A stretch of 64,000 nucleotides of DNA from Acanthornis magna (lineage: Eukaryota; Chordata; Aves; Passeriformes; Acanthizidae). The translations under genes and the position numbers were made by a program. The notes under the pieces are model-generated. The model had not been told where the DNA came from. It saw only the letters and a list, made by a program, of their open reading frames with translations, and did no database searches. Of this stretch, positions 24,603 through 36,625 are shown in pieces; within the stretch, counting starts at the first letter, position 1; each line of letters opens with the position of its first letter. The DNA is taken from positions 20,059,001 to 20,123,000 of the forward strand of contig JAWUZG010000013.1 in assembly GCA_036785705.1 (NCBI GenBank), written 5' to 3'.

Positions 24603-25654
24603 TGTGAAGCAGAGGTGACTCTGCAGAGCCCATGAGCTATGGGGTGGCTGCCCCGGACTTTGGGGTGCACAGACCCCACCTAGGGATGCCTGCCCAGCTG
24701 GCACCACACCTCTCCTGCTGTGGGGCAGGAGATCCTGACAGGCACTAAACAGGAGAGAGGATGGAGGTCAGGACTGACTGAACATCTCACCTTTACATGG
24801 TATGCACCTATCCCAGGAAGCAATGTATTTTTTATGCCCTTTTTTTTCCTCTATCTGCTATTTTCAAGTTCCAAAAAAGCTGCAGGACACAGAGCATCGT
24901 TATGCACACCACAGCCTGAACACAGCCAGAAATTTTAACATTTCAGCTGCATGCACAAAACCCTCTAACACATTTATATTTTATTTGATTTACTGCAATA
25001 CTTTTCTTCCATCTCTTGAAAGTAATTTTTCTCTAAAGCGTAACTGCTTAATTGGCAAGTGTACAAAATATAATTACACTGCATACAAGTTACAATATTG
25101 CTTATGGGAATATCAGCGTTGATGCATTCTGCTTTATTTTGTGTTTAATCTCTATTAAGAGATCTGTGTGAAAATAGCAAGGTACTCTTGATCTTATAAA
25201 CATGACACGTACTTCAGTCATTTCCCTGCCTAACTAAAGCCCAAACAAATGCAATTGAAAGACAACAGAAAATTCCTGGGCTAGCATGGCACATCCAAGT
25301 TAATAAAATTCTTACATTCTCCTCTAAAGAAAGTGCAGTCCACAGGACACTTAGAAAGAAAATCCCCAGCCTCTCCAGGCTGAGGTTTGTCACATCCATT
25401 ACACCCTGAAAGCGATGGAAGGACATGGCACATAGGAATACATCACTCCGTGTGACAGCTTTAGGGGGGTTTATTACATACCCCACAAGGGCCTTTGCAA
25501 TCCCATCTTTTATAATGAAAGGATAAAAAAGTAACACAGCGATGTGGCCACCGTAGGGAGCGGTGTCCGGTGCTTGACAGCAAAACCTCTCACCCTCTGT
25601 GTCCCCAGCTCTGCCAACCAAGCCAGTGCAAATTCCAAACTGCGCGAGGATGTG
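24603..25654. other. Noncoding sequence
   Basis: Unique DNA. The 211-residue minus-strand frame at 25,214-25,849 is partly made of antisense CR1 (25,655-25,820) and has no domain, so it is not called. Confidence 0.5.
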
Positions 25655-25820
25655 CCAGGGAGGGTCAGGCTGGATACCAAGAAAAGGTTCTCCCCAGGGA
25701 ATGGGCACAGCCCCGAGGCTGTGTTTGGACAACACTCTCAGGGATGGGGTGGGATTGTAGGGGTGTCCTGGGCAAGGCCACGGGTTGGACTGATGATCCT
25801 TGTGGGACCATTCCAGCAGC
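25655..25820 (+). mobile_element. CR1 LINE 3' fragment, plus orientation, terminus lost
   Basis: 'AGGGTCAGGCTGGATACCAA', 'GAAAAGGTTCTCCCCAGGGA', 'TTTGGACAACACTCTCAGGG', 'GGTTGGACTGATGATCCTTG' and 'GGGACCATTCCAGCAG' match a CR1 subfamily different from most of the others in the window. The terminal ATTCTATG repeat is absent. Confidence 0.88.
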
Positions 25821-28800
25821 CCCAGAGCAGCTGCCCACGCTGTGAGCACTTACTCTGTGTGTAGGTTAGGCGCAGGAGGAGATGCCCTGCGCAGAAATGG
25901 GTCTCACTGCTCTGACAGACACCTACCATCAGCACGGTTTAAGTGCCTTAAAGGTTTATTTCATTTGCTTGAGTAATGAGATTAATGTGATGTTTGCTTG
26001 TTTAAGCTAAATCATACAAAGCCAAACATCTAAACGTCCTTAATTCACGGCATTAGCCCAGGCTGTGTTACCATGCGAGCCCATCTCCCCGTCCTGCTTT
26101 TAATTGCACCACCAAATTCCTGCTTTGCTCCAGCTCCTCTCCCAGAGCTCAGGCAGCACAGGAACACCTCAAGCAGCCAAATAAACATTGCCAGTTTGAC
26201 ATTTTACCACACTCCCTGTTTTCTTTGCAACTGGTTTTTAACATATTTGACTCCTAGACCTAAAAGCACAGTGTAAACCCAGTAGATATAGATCTCTCTA
26301 TATATATATTTTTAAATAGAGATAGACATGTACTTCTGTGTGTAGATATAGGGGTAGATGTACAGGTACATAGGTGGCTATAGATACAGATATATATAGC
26401 TATACACACATACAGAAGGGATATTGAACAATGTTCCTGCCGTAACAGCTCCTGCATACTCAAGCACCACACAGCCCAGAGCCCAGTGATCCCACAGACC
26501 TCATCCATGAATGATGGATGAGATGGGCAGACCCATCTGCAAACTCACCTGAAAGCAGAGTAAACCTGCAAACATCCAGCTGTGCATTCTGGCTTCAAAA
26601 TAAAAATAAACGTGCACACAAACGCATTGGTTTTGTTCCAACCACTAACCCAGCAAAGTACAATTAATGTTAAATCTGAATTTGACCCGTTTTGATCAGT
26701 TTTCACTCTTCTGCTCACAGGTTTCCCACCAGGGACAGAGTTATTTCTGATGTACCTTGGTCACCAAGAGCTGGCTGTGAGTTTGAATAAATTCTGCACA
26801 ATTAGATAAAGTACATGACTATCAAAAAAAAAGGAATCCTCCCTCATTTCCTTCCTGCACCTAAATTAACTCTCACCTGACCTAGGCATTAACCACAAAA
26901 TGGACCAATATGGCCCCCGTGAACTTCTCACTCCATGCCAAGTACCTGGTGTTGACACAGAGGTAACTCAGCCCTGTGACAGATACAAGGCAGTTTTTAA
27001 GGAAGTGATGGGAAACGAAGAACCTACGGTCTCCTTCCTGAGTGCTCAAGGTCCCATCCTGCCATCTCCACCTTCAGACACATCTCCTCTCTGTCAGTCA
27101 CCCTCTGGAAGGAAATCTGTCATGCTGGTGCTCAGGCTCTGCAAAGCCCTGGATGCTCTCATTTAAATCATGGGCCTTTCATGGATTCTGAGGGCAGAAG
27201 AGACCCCTGTGATTTTCCAGCCTGACACACCGCACACTAACTTACCTAAATCAATCCCTGCTTGAGCCTCATTCCCTCCAATGAACAATCCCTGAATTCG
27301 GCATTTCCAAAGGTGGAGAAATCACCAGCACCTTCAGCAGCCTCATCCACCACAATCAGTGCTGAAACCACCGACCTTAGCTCTATTCTTTCCCTGGCTT
27401 CACCTTCCAGCTTTCAGGTCTTGTTAAAACTCTGCCTGCTAGACCCAAGAACTCTTTATTACTCCATTTATTTTCCCCGTGACAGCACTAATTCCCTTAA
27501 TCAATTTACCTTCCAACACTCCCCTGGATAAGTCAAGCAGACAGAGGTCCCAGCCCCTTCCCCCGCATCCCTTCCCTGCTCCTTTGGCACTCCCCCAGCC
27601 CTCCCCAGCCCCTCCTCGACAGGCAGCAGGGACAGGGTGGCTGCCACGTCCCTCCTCCAGCCTGGCAGCCACCTGCCAGCACACACAAGGAGCACACAAG
27701 ACCTTTGGCCATAATATCATCTTAGTGGTGCTGGCTCGTGACTCCTCGCTCGCCCATAGAGACATGATTTCTCCAGACAGCATCCTGGAGCTACGGCCCA
27801 AGTTGTTTGCTCTGAGATAGAGGAATTTACAGTTGGCCATCTGAGAAATATTACCTGCTAGTAGCCAAGCAGTACAAATTGCTGTCACCAGCGGTCACTC
27901 CTGTTTGTTATTTACCACTCTCCCAATCTTGGTGACATTTCAAGCTCCAGCTGCGGTGACTCTCTGCCTTATCACGGCTTGCTCAAACATTAAGCAGCGT
28001 GAGGACAAAAATGAGTGTTCAGGGAGGTTTCTAGAAAGGGCTGTTTGGAAATTAGTCCTGATTTTACAGTGGATTTTGAGAGCTGACGCTCTGCTGGGTC
28101 TCAGCCAGTTGTTCTGCACATCCCTAGTCCAAAGAATGCTGCTGTACCAAGACAAATTTCTTGCTGAATTTTAAGGAAATAAAGCCCCCTCAGTTACTTT
28201 TATCAACCCCACTTGTGAGCTCTTTAAGTGAAAAAAGAAAAGCTGGTTCTCCAGGTTGTGCTGCCCCTAAACCCATGCCAATGGGGACCGAATGCATCAC
28301 CATCCTGCCTCCATCATCAAATAAGTCCTCGGAATGCTTGCTCAGGACTCACGTGGAGCTGGCAGCTCTGTGGTGCTCAGCCCAGCCCATTTACTGCTTT
28401 TCTAGAATAATACAAGGTGAGCACTGCCACGGCTCACAGGAACTCCTCAGTAGTTCAAGACTTAGTAAAAATACACATTACTGGCTCAGTTTACTCTGTA
28501 AACCTCTTCAGTGAGGGACACCAGGGCTGATGTAGACAGGCACAAAGGTCTAACTACAGCAGTGGCTCCTCAACATTCTGTTTCTGCCACAGTATTAACA
28601 GGGACTAAACATATCATTACTTTTCCCCATCAAAAAGTGCAATATTTACGATTTTTCTATTAACCTCATGTGGTAACCCAGTTTTATTTCTAATATCTTA
28701 CAGCACTGCTTGCTGTTCTCATCACTACCAGCCAGAGCTTCTCTCTGCATCCCTTTCCCGTTCCCTCAAGCTCTGATTTCTGTTCTCTGCTCCTGATTCC

Positions 28801-31484
28801 TCTCTCAGGCACTAGGATGTGCCGAAATGGACTGAACTGGTGCACCCCAATTTGGCATCCAGCACCTTAAACAACCCAGAACAGCAATGGGTGACAGTGG
28901 GACAGACAAGCACAGACACCTGGCCAGATTTCCCCTCCTGACACATCATTCAACTGAATTTTTTTTCAGAAACAGCCACAACAAAAATCAGTGGCCACAG
29001 CCTCACTGCCTGTGGCTAGACCAGAGTGAGATCTCATCCCAGCAAATGGCAAAGCTGAAATCAGCACAGATATTCAAGTATTAAGCTTTGGAACACCCTA
29101 ATTCCAGGCTTGATGTTGCACTGTACCGTTTCTCTATTAAGAAAGGGACCAGCTCAAACAAGTGGCAAATATAAAAACTACATGAGCTTGTGCTGCAGGA
29201 TCATGAAACTTCTGAGAACTGTAAGAACATGAAAACGAATGAAAAAGAGATTTTTCCACATATTGAATTGAAATTCATTTCATCCACAACTAATCACAGC
29301 AAAGCTTAAGGCTCTCAACTTTCAAATGTAACATCTACTATTTAGCCTAATTACTTCACTTAATTTACTGATTCCTTCCAACATCCCCTCTCACGGAAAA
29401 CCTGGTTTTCAACATAAAAATGACAAAAAACTTGACACTTTATGACAACTCTACAGATACCCCAGCACCTCTTATATTTGGCCTCACATATTTTTTAAAG
29501 GGGAATTTATTTGCAGGGTTTTCCCTCCAGCAAACACCAACAAAGGACATTCCCCACACTCCTGCAGAGCTCATCACGCCCCAGGGTGTGGCACCCACTG
29601 CCTGCACAGGAAGCAGCCATGGGATTCATTGCTGCTTTTGCTTATTTTCTACCCCAACAATGATGTTACCAGGTCTGACACTGTGCCAGCTGCATAGATG
29701 GATGGATGGATTTCCATCTCTTCCCTCTGTGTCTTTTGGGGCCAAAGCTGCACTCCTTGTACACCTGTTACTCCTCCCAAAGCCCATCAGCATTCCAAAG
29801 GGCTCATCCACGCTCCCAGCCAGGGCCACTCACACCTTGCAGAGCCACGCATTATAGTTATTGCAGTAATAACCAAACGCCAGGCTAATTTTGGAATATC
29901 CCACAATTTTGTGCCGACCTCCAAAGCACACAAGCTCCTCTATTTTCAAAGTGAATGGATCGCTAAATATAAAAAAAAAATTAAAAAAAATAAGAAGATA
30001 GACAGCATCCATTACATATCTGTTATATTTAGCAGCAGAGAATCCATCTGCATTATTCCTGGTCTCATTAAAGACTTGGCTCCTTGTAAATATTATGTCT
30101 GTAATCCCCACATTCTCCCTCCGCTCCGTGCTTCAGGGGTCTATTTCTGTAATAATTGGTGTGTGTTGTTGCACAGAAACAGTGGCTGAGTGTCTGTCAA
30201 CATTGCACAAGTGAATGTACACAGGAGCAACCGCAGCAGAACTCCTGTGGAAATCAGCTCCACGAGGCTCCTACTGCACCTCCTCAAAAACTCACAGCCA
30301 CAGTACCCTGCGCTCTACATCTGAGCCCAAAAAATGCTGGGATTTGGTAAATTTTAATTTGGCCACTGTGGTGACAAAGATCCTTCCTAACCCCACACTG
30401 CTCCAGCTGCTGGTGAGATTAGGGAGAGGACCTGGGTGAAGCAGAGCCCAAAATTCACCAAGCAGGTTTATTTCAACCATATAAAACCTACTTCCATCAG
30501 GAGGGATGGACAGGTGCCCAGGAAGAAGCAGGGCAGTTACTTTCAGCAAGACCACTGCTTTTCATTGGCTTAAAGGATACATGAAATCACTGTCAGATAA
30601 AGATGGAGGAGCAAATCATTAATAATTAAAATCTACAAGTGATGCATTCAGCTAACTTGGGTTTTATTTGCATTTCACAGTAAAGTCTCAGAACAGATGG
30701 TACTTTATGGATGCCTATTAAGATGCCTACCTTGATTCACCCTGGAAGACCGTGTATTTGAAAAACAAGGGTGAATTATCCAAAATAACCCTGTCGTGCA
30801 TGGACACACAGCTCCCATCAGCCATGGAGCACAGGGACCCTGGAAGGTATTCCAGGGACTGTCCTCCCCTGGCAAAACCACAGAGCAGGGATGAGCACCC
30901 GGGATCCCCCAGAGCATGCTCTGCTCCTGGCTGGGATTTCAGGATGGGCTAAAAGCCCCATGAAAACCCCCAAAATTGGCAACCCTGCCAGGCAGAAGCA
31001 ATGATGACTTCAGGGAAGGGTTGGTGGGTCCATCGAAGTTGGTTCCAACAACGCTGAGCCCTCTCCACAGCTGCTGCAGGGGTCTGACAGCAGCTCCTCA
31101 CCCACCCATGGGAGCCACACACATCTCCCCGCCAGAGAGAACACGTGTCCAACACCCAAAATCACACCACCAATGGGAACAGAGGCAGTGACACACACAG
31201 CACTTCAGGGCATTCTCTGTGGCACCACAGCTTTGATGTTTTCCTCCAAACGCTGCCCTTGCTCCTCACCAGGCTTCTCCTGAATTACAGACCTGGGACC
31301 AGGCAAAGCAAACTCCATCCCACCCACACTGACCTTCAGAGCATGCAGGTGCAGATGCAAACCTCTCCATCAGCCCACTCTGCTTCCACCATGCATTTTT
31401 GCCATCCAACCATTCCAGTTATATTTCTTTTTAATAATCCCATGGAAGTTTCAAATAATATAACCCAGACTCTAATAAATCGCA
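25821..31484. other. Noncoding sequence, 5.6 kb without recognised repeats
   Basis: Contains an AT-rich TATA/GATA-type low-complexity stretch at about 26,285-26,405, a short (GATG)n at about 29,697-29,709 and A-rich runs at about 29,966-29,990. The 149-residue minus-strand frame at 27,439-27,888 and the 163-residue plus-strand frame at 29,698-30,189 have no recognisable family features. The repeat-poor, AT-rich character is what one expects near a regulated developmental locus. Confidence 0.45.
26285..26410. repeat. Degenerate TATA/GATA low-complexity stretch
   Basis: Alternating TATATATA, ATAGATATAGAT- and ACATA-type words over about 125 bases. Probably a decayed (TAGA)n/(TA)n microsatellite. 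Confidence 0.7.
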
Positions 31485-31630
31485 GCACATCCTGGGAAGC
31501 GTTTAAGGCAAGGCTGGATGGAGCTTTGAGGCACCTGGTGTAATGGAAGGTGTCCCTGTGCATGGCAGGAGGTTGGAACTGGATGAGCTTAAGGTCCCTT
31601 CCAACCCAAACCACTCTGTAATTCTATGAA
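31485..31630 (+). mobile_element. CR1 LINE 3' fragment, plus orientation
   Basis: 'CCTGGGAAGCGTTTAAGGCA', 'AGGCTGGATGGAGCTTTGAG', 'GCATGGCAGGAGGTTGGAAC', 'TTAAGGTCCCTTCCAACCCA' and a terminus of 'CTCTGTAATTCTATGA'. Complete at the 3' end. Confidence 0.95.
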
Positions 31631-33799
31631 AACATCACAGAGCAAAAACCCCCCAAGTTTTGGCTGGACCACCCCCATGACCCTCCCACACAGCTCCACT
31701 GTTCTCCCCCCTCACCAGATCAAGTCCAACAAAAATGGGGAGTCCAAAAATCACCAAAAATGGAGTCCAAACTCCAATGTCCCACCAGCATTATAACCTC
31801 AGAGAAGAGAAACAAAAACTAATTAGAAAGCTCCTGATGTTTATTCCTGGTTCTTAAGAAATCACTGGGGCTCACGGTGCAAGAAAGCAGAGTGCACGCT
31901 TATAAAGCATCATTGTAGAACTAAATAAATGACACTGATTCTTCTGTGCTCTGTCACCAAAACTCCTGCTGACTTCACACAAAATGTGATGTGGTGACTC
32001 CCTGGTAAAATGCCAAAGATCCTGGTCTGCTCGCCACAATGGGGCAGAGCAGAAGGAGAAAACACGTGGGTGGCATAATGAGAAGATTTGGTTTCCCTGC
32101 CCTTGCTGCTGCAGAGGATGGTCGTGGAATTTTTCATCCTTTCACCTAAATCTTATTTTGCTTGGCAAAAGAGAAGGAGTAAGAAAAAACGAACTATGAG
32201 AACATGGCATAAGGAATGATAGTTGGCCCAGAAATACCTGACCATGACAAACTGCATTCTAGAATTACATCTTTGTACCTGGGTGTGACAAACCGCATTT
32301 GAAATTACATCTGCCAGCATCACAAACAGCAGGGGAGAAAACACCAATTCCTGCCTAAAACAATTGTGTTATCCCAGTAACCACAGTCAAACCAGCAGTG
32401 ACCTGCCAAAACCTCCCCTCCAAAGTTTCAGTGCTCCCGGCAAGAGGAGACCCCAAAAATCACCTTGCACCCCCCACACATGGTCGTTAATTCACCTGTA
32501 AGCACATTTCTCTTTTCAGAGTCTACAATCTAAATATCCTTCACAGCTGGACCGAGGGGTCTTACCCTGCCCCAATTTCTAGGACAGGTGTAAGTCATCA
32601 GCCCAAATTGTAGAGTTGCTCCCCAGCAGCTCCACTCTCTACTACTTTAAATTACTACAACCAGAATACAAAGCAAAGACAGGAACACTCACTCGATCTG
32701 ATGTGAGGAGTAAATGTGACACTCATCAGGTTTTATGAGACAGCATCATCCACCAGATCTTAACAAAACACTTGCAAATTGCCAGTGCCGTGCTCTGAGC
32801 AGCTTTTCCATTTCTTCTGCTTATTAAAACATGAAGCCTCTTTCAATTCCCACAACTAGTAAACAGCCCCAAAAAACCAGGGAAAATTAACCTACCTTTT
32901 CCAAATGGTTGGGCAAACCCAGATTGAGGGGTTTTTTTCATTAGAATATTTCATTCTTGCCAGAGTCAGCTGAACTGAAGAAGTTTTATTTGAACTGCAG
33001 CCAGCCTGATGGATAAATCAACTTTCCTGGCCAAAGGCTTCAGTACGTTACTTCCAGCTCGTGCCTGGGACCTCATAGTTTGAGGCTGATGTTTTTCCTG
33101 ATACAAGGAGTATGATCACCTGATCCCAGTGACAAGACTGCGCACTGAAATGCCAGCGTTAAAGATGACAGTTTGTGCTACAGTTCTTGCTACGGGGAAA
33201 TTCCTTTGAATGTTTTCCATCTAGGAAAAGCAGGCGTGGAAAAAGGGCACAGCTTTGCCCTAGAGAAGCAGGGGGGATGAGAGGGAGCTGTCAGCACAGG
33301 GGGCTGCGGGGTGGCAGCTCCGCGGGGCATCACGCTCTGGAGCCACCCTGCAGCCAAGCCCCGGATCCCACATGGGCTGCAAAACTACCTTAAAACGAGG
33401 GAAAGCTGACGGCGAGAAAACATCATCTACGATCTGCATGCTATAAAGCTGACAGTAAAACCCTGGACCAGGGAAGCATCTCAGTCTGAAATTCTAGGAG
33501 AGAAAGGAAAAGTCAAACACTCCTGCAATCCATGTTCCTAAACACAGGAGAGTGCCACCACTCTGACTGAACCACCTTGTGTTCTGCGCAGCTTTAGAAA
33601 GACTTGGTTATAACTTAAAGGCAAAGATATTTTGATTGCCCATGAGTGGAAAGAGCTGGGATCAAGTGAGGAACAGCCCCCAGATGCGCCCGGTTTGCAA
33701 ACGATGAAAGCCAACCTCTGTCCCTGCTAATGGCTAACAGGTGGGCTTCCCAAACGCCTCCAAAAATAAAAAGCTCCTTTCTAAAAATATCACCCTGTA
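31631..33799. other. Noncoding sequence
   Basis: Unique DNA with no gene recognised. A local near-repeat, 'AAACTGCATTCTAGAATTACATCT' against 'AAACCGCATTTGAAATTACATCT' (about 32,250-32,310), may be an old small duplication of about 40 bases. Confidence 0.45.
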
Positions 33800-34690
33800 C
33801 TCACAACGCCAGATTTTCCAGAAAAATACTGAGGATAGCTGACGTTTCCCAAACAATCGCTTTCATGGGAACTTCAGGCTGCCCCTGCAGCAGAAAGTTT
33901 TGCAAGGCAAAGAACACAAATCCTTGTTCAAGATTCGAGCCCCGTGGATGGACCCATTCCCTTGGCCAGCTCCGGAGCTCGAGTACAAATCAGCTTTATG
34001 GAAGTAACAGATTACAGAACACATCGCTACAAATAAATTTTCTTTTTTTTTTTTTTTTTTTTTTTTTTACTAGAGGATGCGTAATTGAAATGTCTGCGAT
34101 CCAACAATCACCTCTGAATTCATAAATACCTCATAGTATTCCAAACACACTCTCCTATAATGAGACCGTCTTCAATTTTCCTTGGTAAAGAGACCTTTAA
34201 AGAATGCTAAAGCAGGTCGGCGCCCTTATGCACTGATGGAAACAGGAACAAAAGCATTTTGTCACCAGGCATCTCGTCTATCATTATTTTCCTCACTCCG
34301 CTTAAACAAACTGAAAAGTACGTGCCTTTTCTTCCTCCCCCCTCCCCAAAAATCCGCAAAAACTGCGATTTCATCCCGGAGGAAAGGCACCATCTGTATG
34401 GAAACAAGGGACCGCTACACCGAACCGTCACCGCCGATCGGTTTTTCCCTGCTCCACTAATGTTTTTTAAAACACAGGATTAAAATGTCATCCCATCCCT
34501 CCCGTTCTAGGGAGCCGTGTGTATTCCTCTCCTCTGGTCACGGTATACTTAATCAAGTGTGAATGATTAAAGTACTTCAATTAGAGCTACGTACATTCAT
34601 TGCAGGCAATTCAAAGGAAGCGGAGAAGTGTAGCTGAAAGAAGAAATTACTTCTACTACTTTGAGATCTCCATCTCCTACTTTCCTCCTC
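33800..34690. promoter_or_regulatory. Candidate conserved noncoding flank of the CpG island
   Basis: Repeat-free sequence immediately left of the CpG island with low-CpG, motif-rich texture: CACGGTATACTTAATCAAG, GAATGATTAAAGTACTTCAA, TTAGAGCTACGTACATTC. A T26 run lies at 34,043-34,068. If the leftward transcript proposed below is real, this lies in its first intron. Conservation has not been tested. Confidence 0.35.
34043..34068. repeat. T26 homopolymer
   Basis: An uninterrupted run of 26 T. No SINE or LINE body precedes or follows it, so it does not look like a retroposon tail. Confidence 0.9.
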
Positions 34691-35220
34691 CCCAGCACAG
34701 CCAGAGCCCTGGGACCCGGCAAAGTACCAGGCGCTAAGCTCCAGCGAGGATTTACCTTGGGGGCACGTCCCTCGGCAGGACAAAAGGCTATTCTTTCCCC
34801 CTCAGCAAGTCCTTCAAGTTTGGGGGGAGGAATGTTTTTTTCTTTTGTGGGGTGGAGGGGTGTGAAAAGAACAATCTCAGCGCCTGAATCCACGCACCCC
34901 CTCTGATTTGCCATTCTAGTCATACCAGGGAAGGGTTTAAAATGTCCAAATCAGGGGGAAAATATATGTAATAAACAAACAGTGGGGAAATTATTTTGAG
35001 ATCTGGCGGGGAGGGGGTAAAAGGTGAGGAGGAAGGAGCGAGGCGCGGCCCAGCGGACACCGCGCACCTCCGCGGGGTAGAAGCGTGGAGAGTTGCTAAG
35101 TGACTGACGGGCGAGCGCGGTTATTAAGCCGAAATAAAGTAATTTTAAAAAAATAAAATTAAAGAAATTAAAAATATTAAGACCTTTTTTTTTCCCCGGA
35201 ATATACCTAAAATTAAGAGT

Positions 35221-35286
35221 AAAAAAAAAAAAAAAAAAAAAGCAGTAACTAAATACACTCATCCCCCCCAAAAAAAAAAAAAAAAA
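35221..35286. repeat. Paired poly-A runs in the CpG island
   Basis: A21 (35,221-35,241) and A17 (35,270-35,286) are separated by 28 bases. Such runs exclude nucleosomes and are common at constitutively open promoters. Confidence 0.85.
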
Positions 35287-35674
35287 TTACCGCGGCGCAA
35301 GGCGGCGGCTGCTCCGCGTCCCCCGGAGCATCGGCCGCGCCGCGCCGCGGGGTTCCCCCCTCGCCCAAACTTTCCTGCCGCCGCCGCCCCGTTAATCCCC
35401 CGGCAGATGTTGTCGGCGGCTCTCGGCACTAAGTAAACAATGCGGGGCCCGGCACAACAAAAGATTTCCCACTTCACCCCGCCGCTCCGCGCCCACCCGC
35501 GCAACTTGCGCGGCCGCCTCCCACCACCATCACATTTCCACCCACCCTCCCCTCCTTGGGGGTTTTTTTTTGCCTCCTCTATCCCCCTCGCCGGTGAGAT
35601 TGACTAAAGCAAAGATGTCCTCGCTTCTCCCTTGTCCTTCTCGCCGGGAAGCGCAGCCGCCGCCGCTCCCTTAC

Positions 35675-36184
35675 CTGCTCCCGGCCGCCGCCAGCCCCGC
35701 GCCGCTCTTCACCGCCGCATCCCTTCCCGCATCCACCGCCGGGCTCTGCTTGCCGGAGATCCACCTTAAAAACGCCACCCGCTCGCACACCGCACAAAAA
35801 AAAAAAAAAAACTTAATCCTTCCCCCCCACCCCCCCGCTCCCCGCTCTCCTGCTCCGCCCGCCGCCGCGCCGGGAGCGGACGGGGGCACCGGAGCCCCGC
35901 AGCAGCAGCGGAGAGGATGCTAATTGCAACTTGGGGGGGAGGGCCGCTCTTCCCCCCCCCCCTTCTCCTTCCTCTTTTTTTTTTTTTTTTTTTCCTTTTT
36001 CCCCCCCCTTTTTTTGTTTGGTGTGGGGTTTTTTTGTTGTTTTTTTTTTTTTAAGCCAGAAAGTGCCCGGGCGGCGTTGGGCGGAGCGGCCGCTCCCCCT
36101 CGCCACGCTGGGTGAGCGGAGAGCGAGGAGAGGTAGAGGCTCTCACTGCCTCGATTTTTTTTTTTTTTCCCCCTTCTTCTTTTT

Positions 36185-36226
<42 letters not shown>

Positions 36227-36265
36227 GCAATAGGCGGGGTCTCTCCTTGCAAACCAATGACACAA
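35675..36265 (-). other. Candidate noncoding first exon, leftward transcript
   Basis: On the minus strand GAGCAG|GTAAGG at 35,680-35,669 is an excellent U1-type 5' splice site, with the last exon base at 35,675 and the GT at 35,674-35,673. Upstream of it (higher coordinates) the minus strand is CpG-rich and leads to a TATA-like CTATAG on the minus strand at about 36,290 and the core block at 36,227-36,356. The right boundary is a guess at a start site about 30 bases past that element. No domain-bearing frame crosses the donor, so this is probably 5' UTR, with coding exons beyond the left end of the window. A noncoding RNA is the alternative. Confidence 0.45.
35940..36226. repeat. Long polypyrimidine tracts, plus strand
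   Basis: Runs of C10, T19, C8, T7-12 and finally T39 (36,187-36,225), mixed with TTCTCCTTCCTC-type sequence, make the plus strand almost pure pyrimidine across 35,950-36,055 and 36,155-36,225. The complementary strand is purine-only there. These tracts yield lysine- and phenylalanine-rich frames that are not genes. Confidence 0.92.
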
Positions 36266-36356
36266 ACCCACATGGACCAGCCTCGCCCCCTATAGATACT
36301 CTTCACTACAAATAGGCTCTCTCGGGGGATTAGTGGATCAGCTAAAGTACAAACAG
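36227..36356. promoter_or_regulatory. Core promoter-like block inside the CpG island
   Basis: A 130-base, non-repetitive, only moderately GC-rich block between polypyrimidine DNA and G-rich DNA. It holds a GGCGGGG Sp1/KLF site (about 36,232), a CCAAT box (36,254-36,258 on plus; inverted for leftward transcription), a TATA-like CTATAGATA (36,290-36,298) and CTACAAATAG (36,306-36,315), one base off the MEF2 consensus YTAWWWWTAR. This density of core elements marks it as the likely start-site region. The motif identities come from known consensus sequences; binding is inferred. Confidence 0.5.
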
Positions 36357-36363
36357 ACGCAGC

Positions 36364-36410
36364 GAGGAAGGGGCGGGGGGGGCGGCGGGAGGCGCCGGGG
36401 GGGGGACCGG
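36364..36410 (+). other. Predicted G-quadruplex-forming tract
   Basis: Plus-strand G-runs of 4, 8, 3 and 9 separated by 1-7 bases fit the G3+N1-7 pattern. It lies just right of the putative core promoter, where a G-rich non-template strand would favour R-loops for rightward transcription. Confidence 0.7.
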
Positions 36411-36625
36411 CACCGGGACCGTGCGGGGAAGGGCAGGGGCTCGGCGGGCTCCGGGGGCGGGGAGGGGGCTCCGCGGGGCGCGGCGCCTGTTGCGCTCGGC
36501 GTTGGCCCGCGGAGGGCCGGGGGGGCGGGCAGGGGCAGCAGCCGCCGCCGCCGCCGCCTTTGTTCGGCCACCCGCGCTCGGCGCGCCCGCCGCGGCAGCC
36601 CCGGCTCCGCCGCCGACCCGGGGGA

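Noticed and set aside
25214..25849. 211-residue minus-strand frame
   Set aside because: Part of it is antisense CR1 and the rest has no family features.
34043..34068. T26 run as the tail of a retroposed gene
   Set aside because: No adjacent cDNA-like sequence or target-site duplication was seen.
34259..34483. Plus-strand frame in the CpG island flank as a coding exon
   Set aside because: No family motif, and the opposite strand is equally open. The sequence looks like noncoding regulatory DNA.
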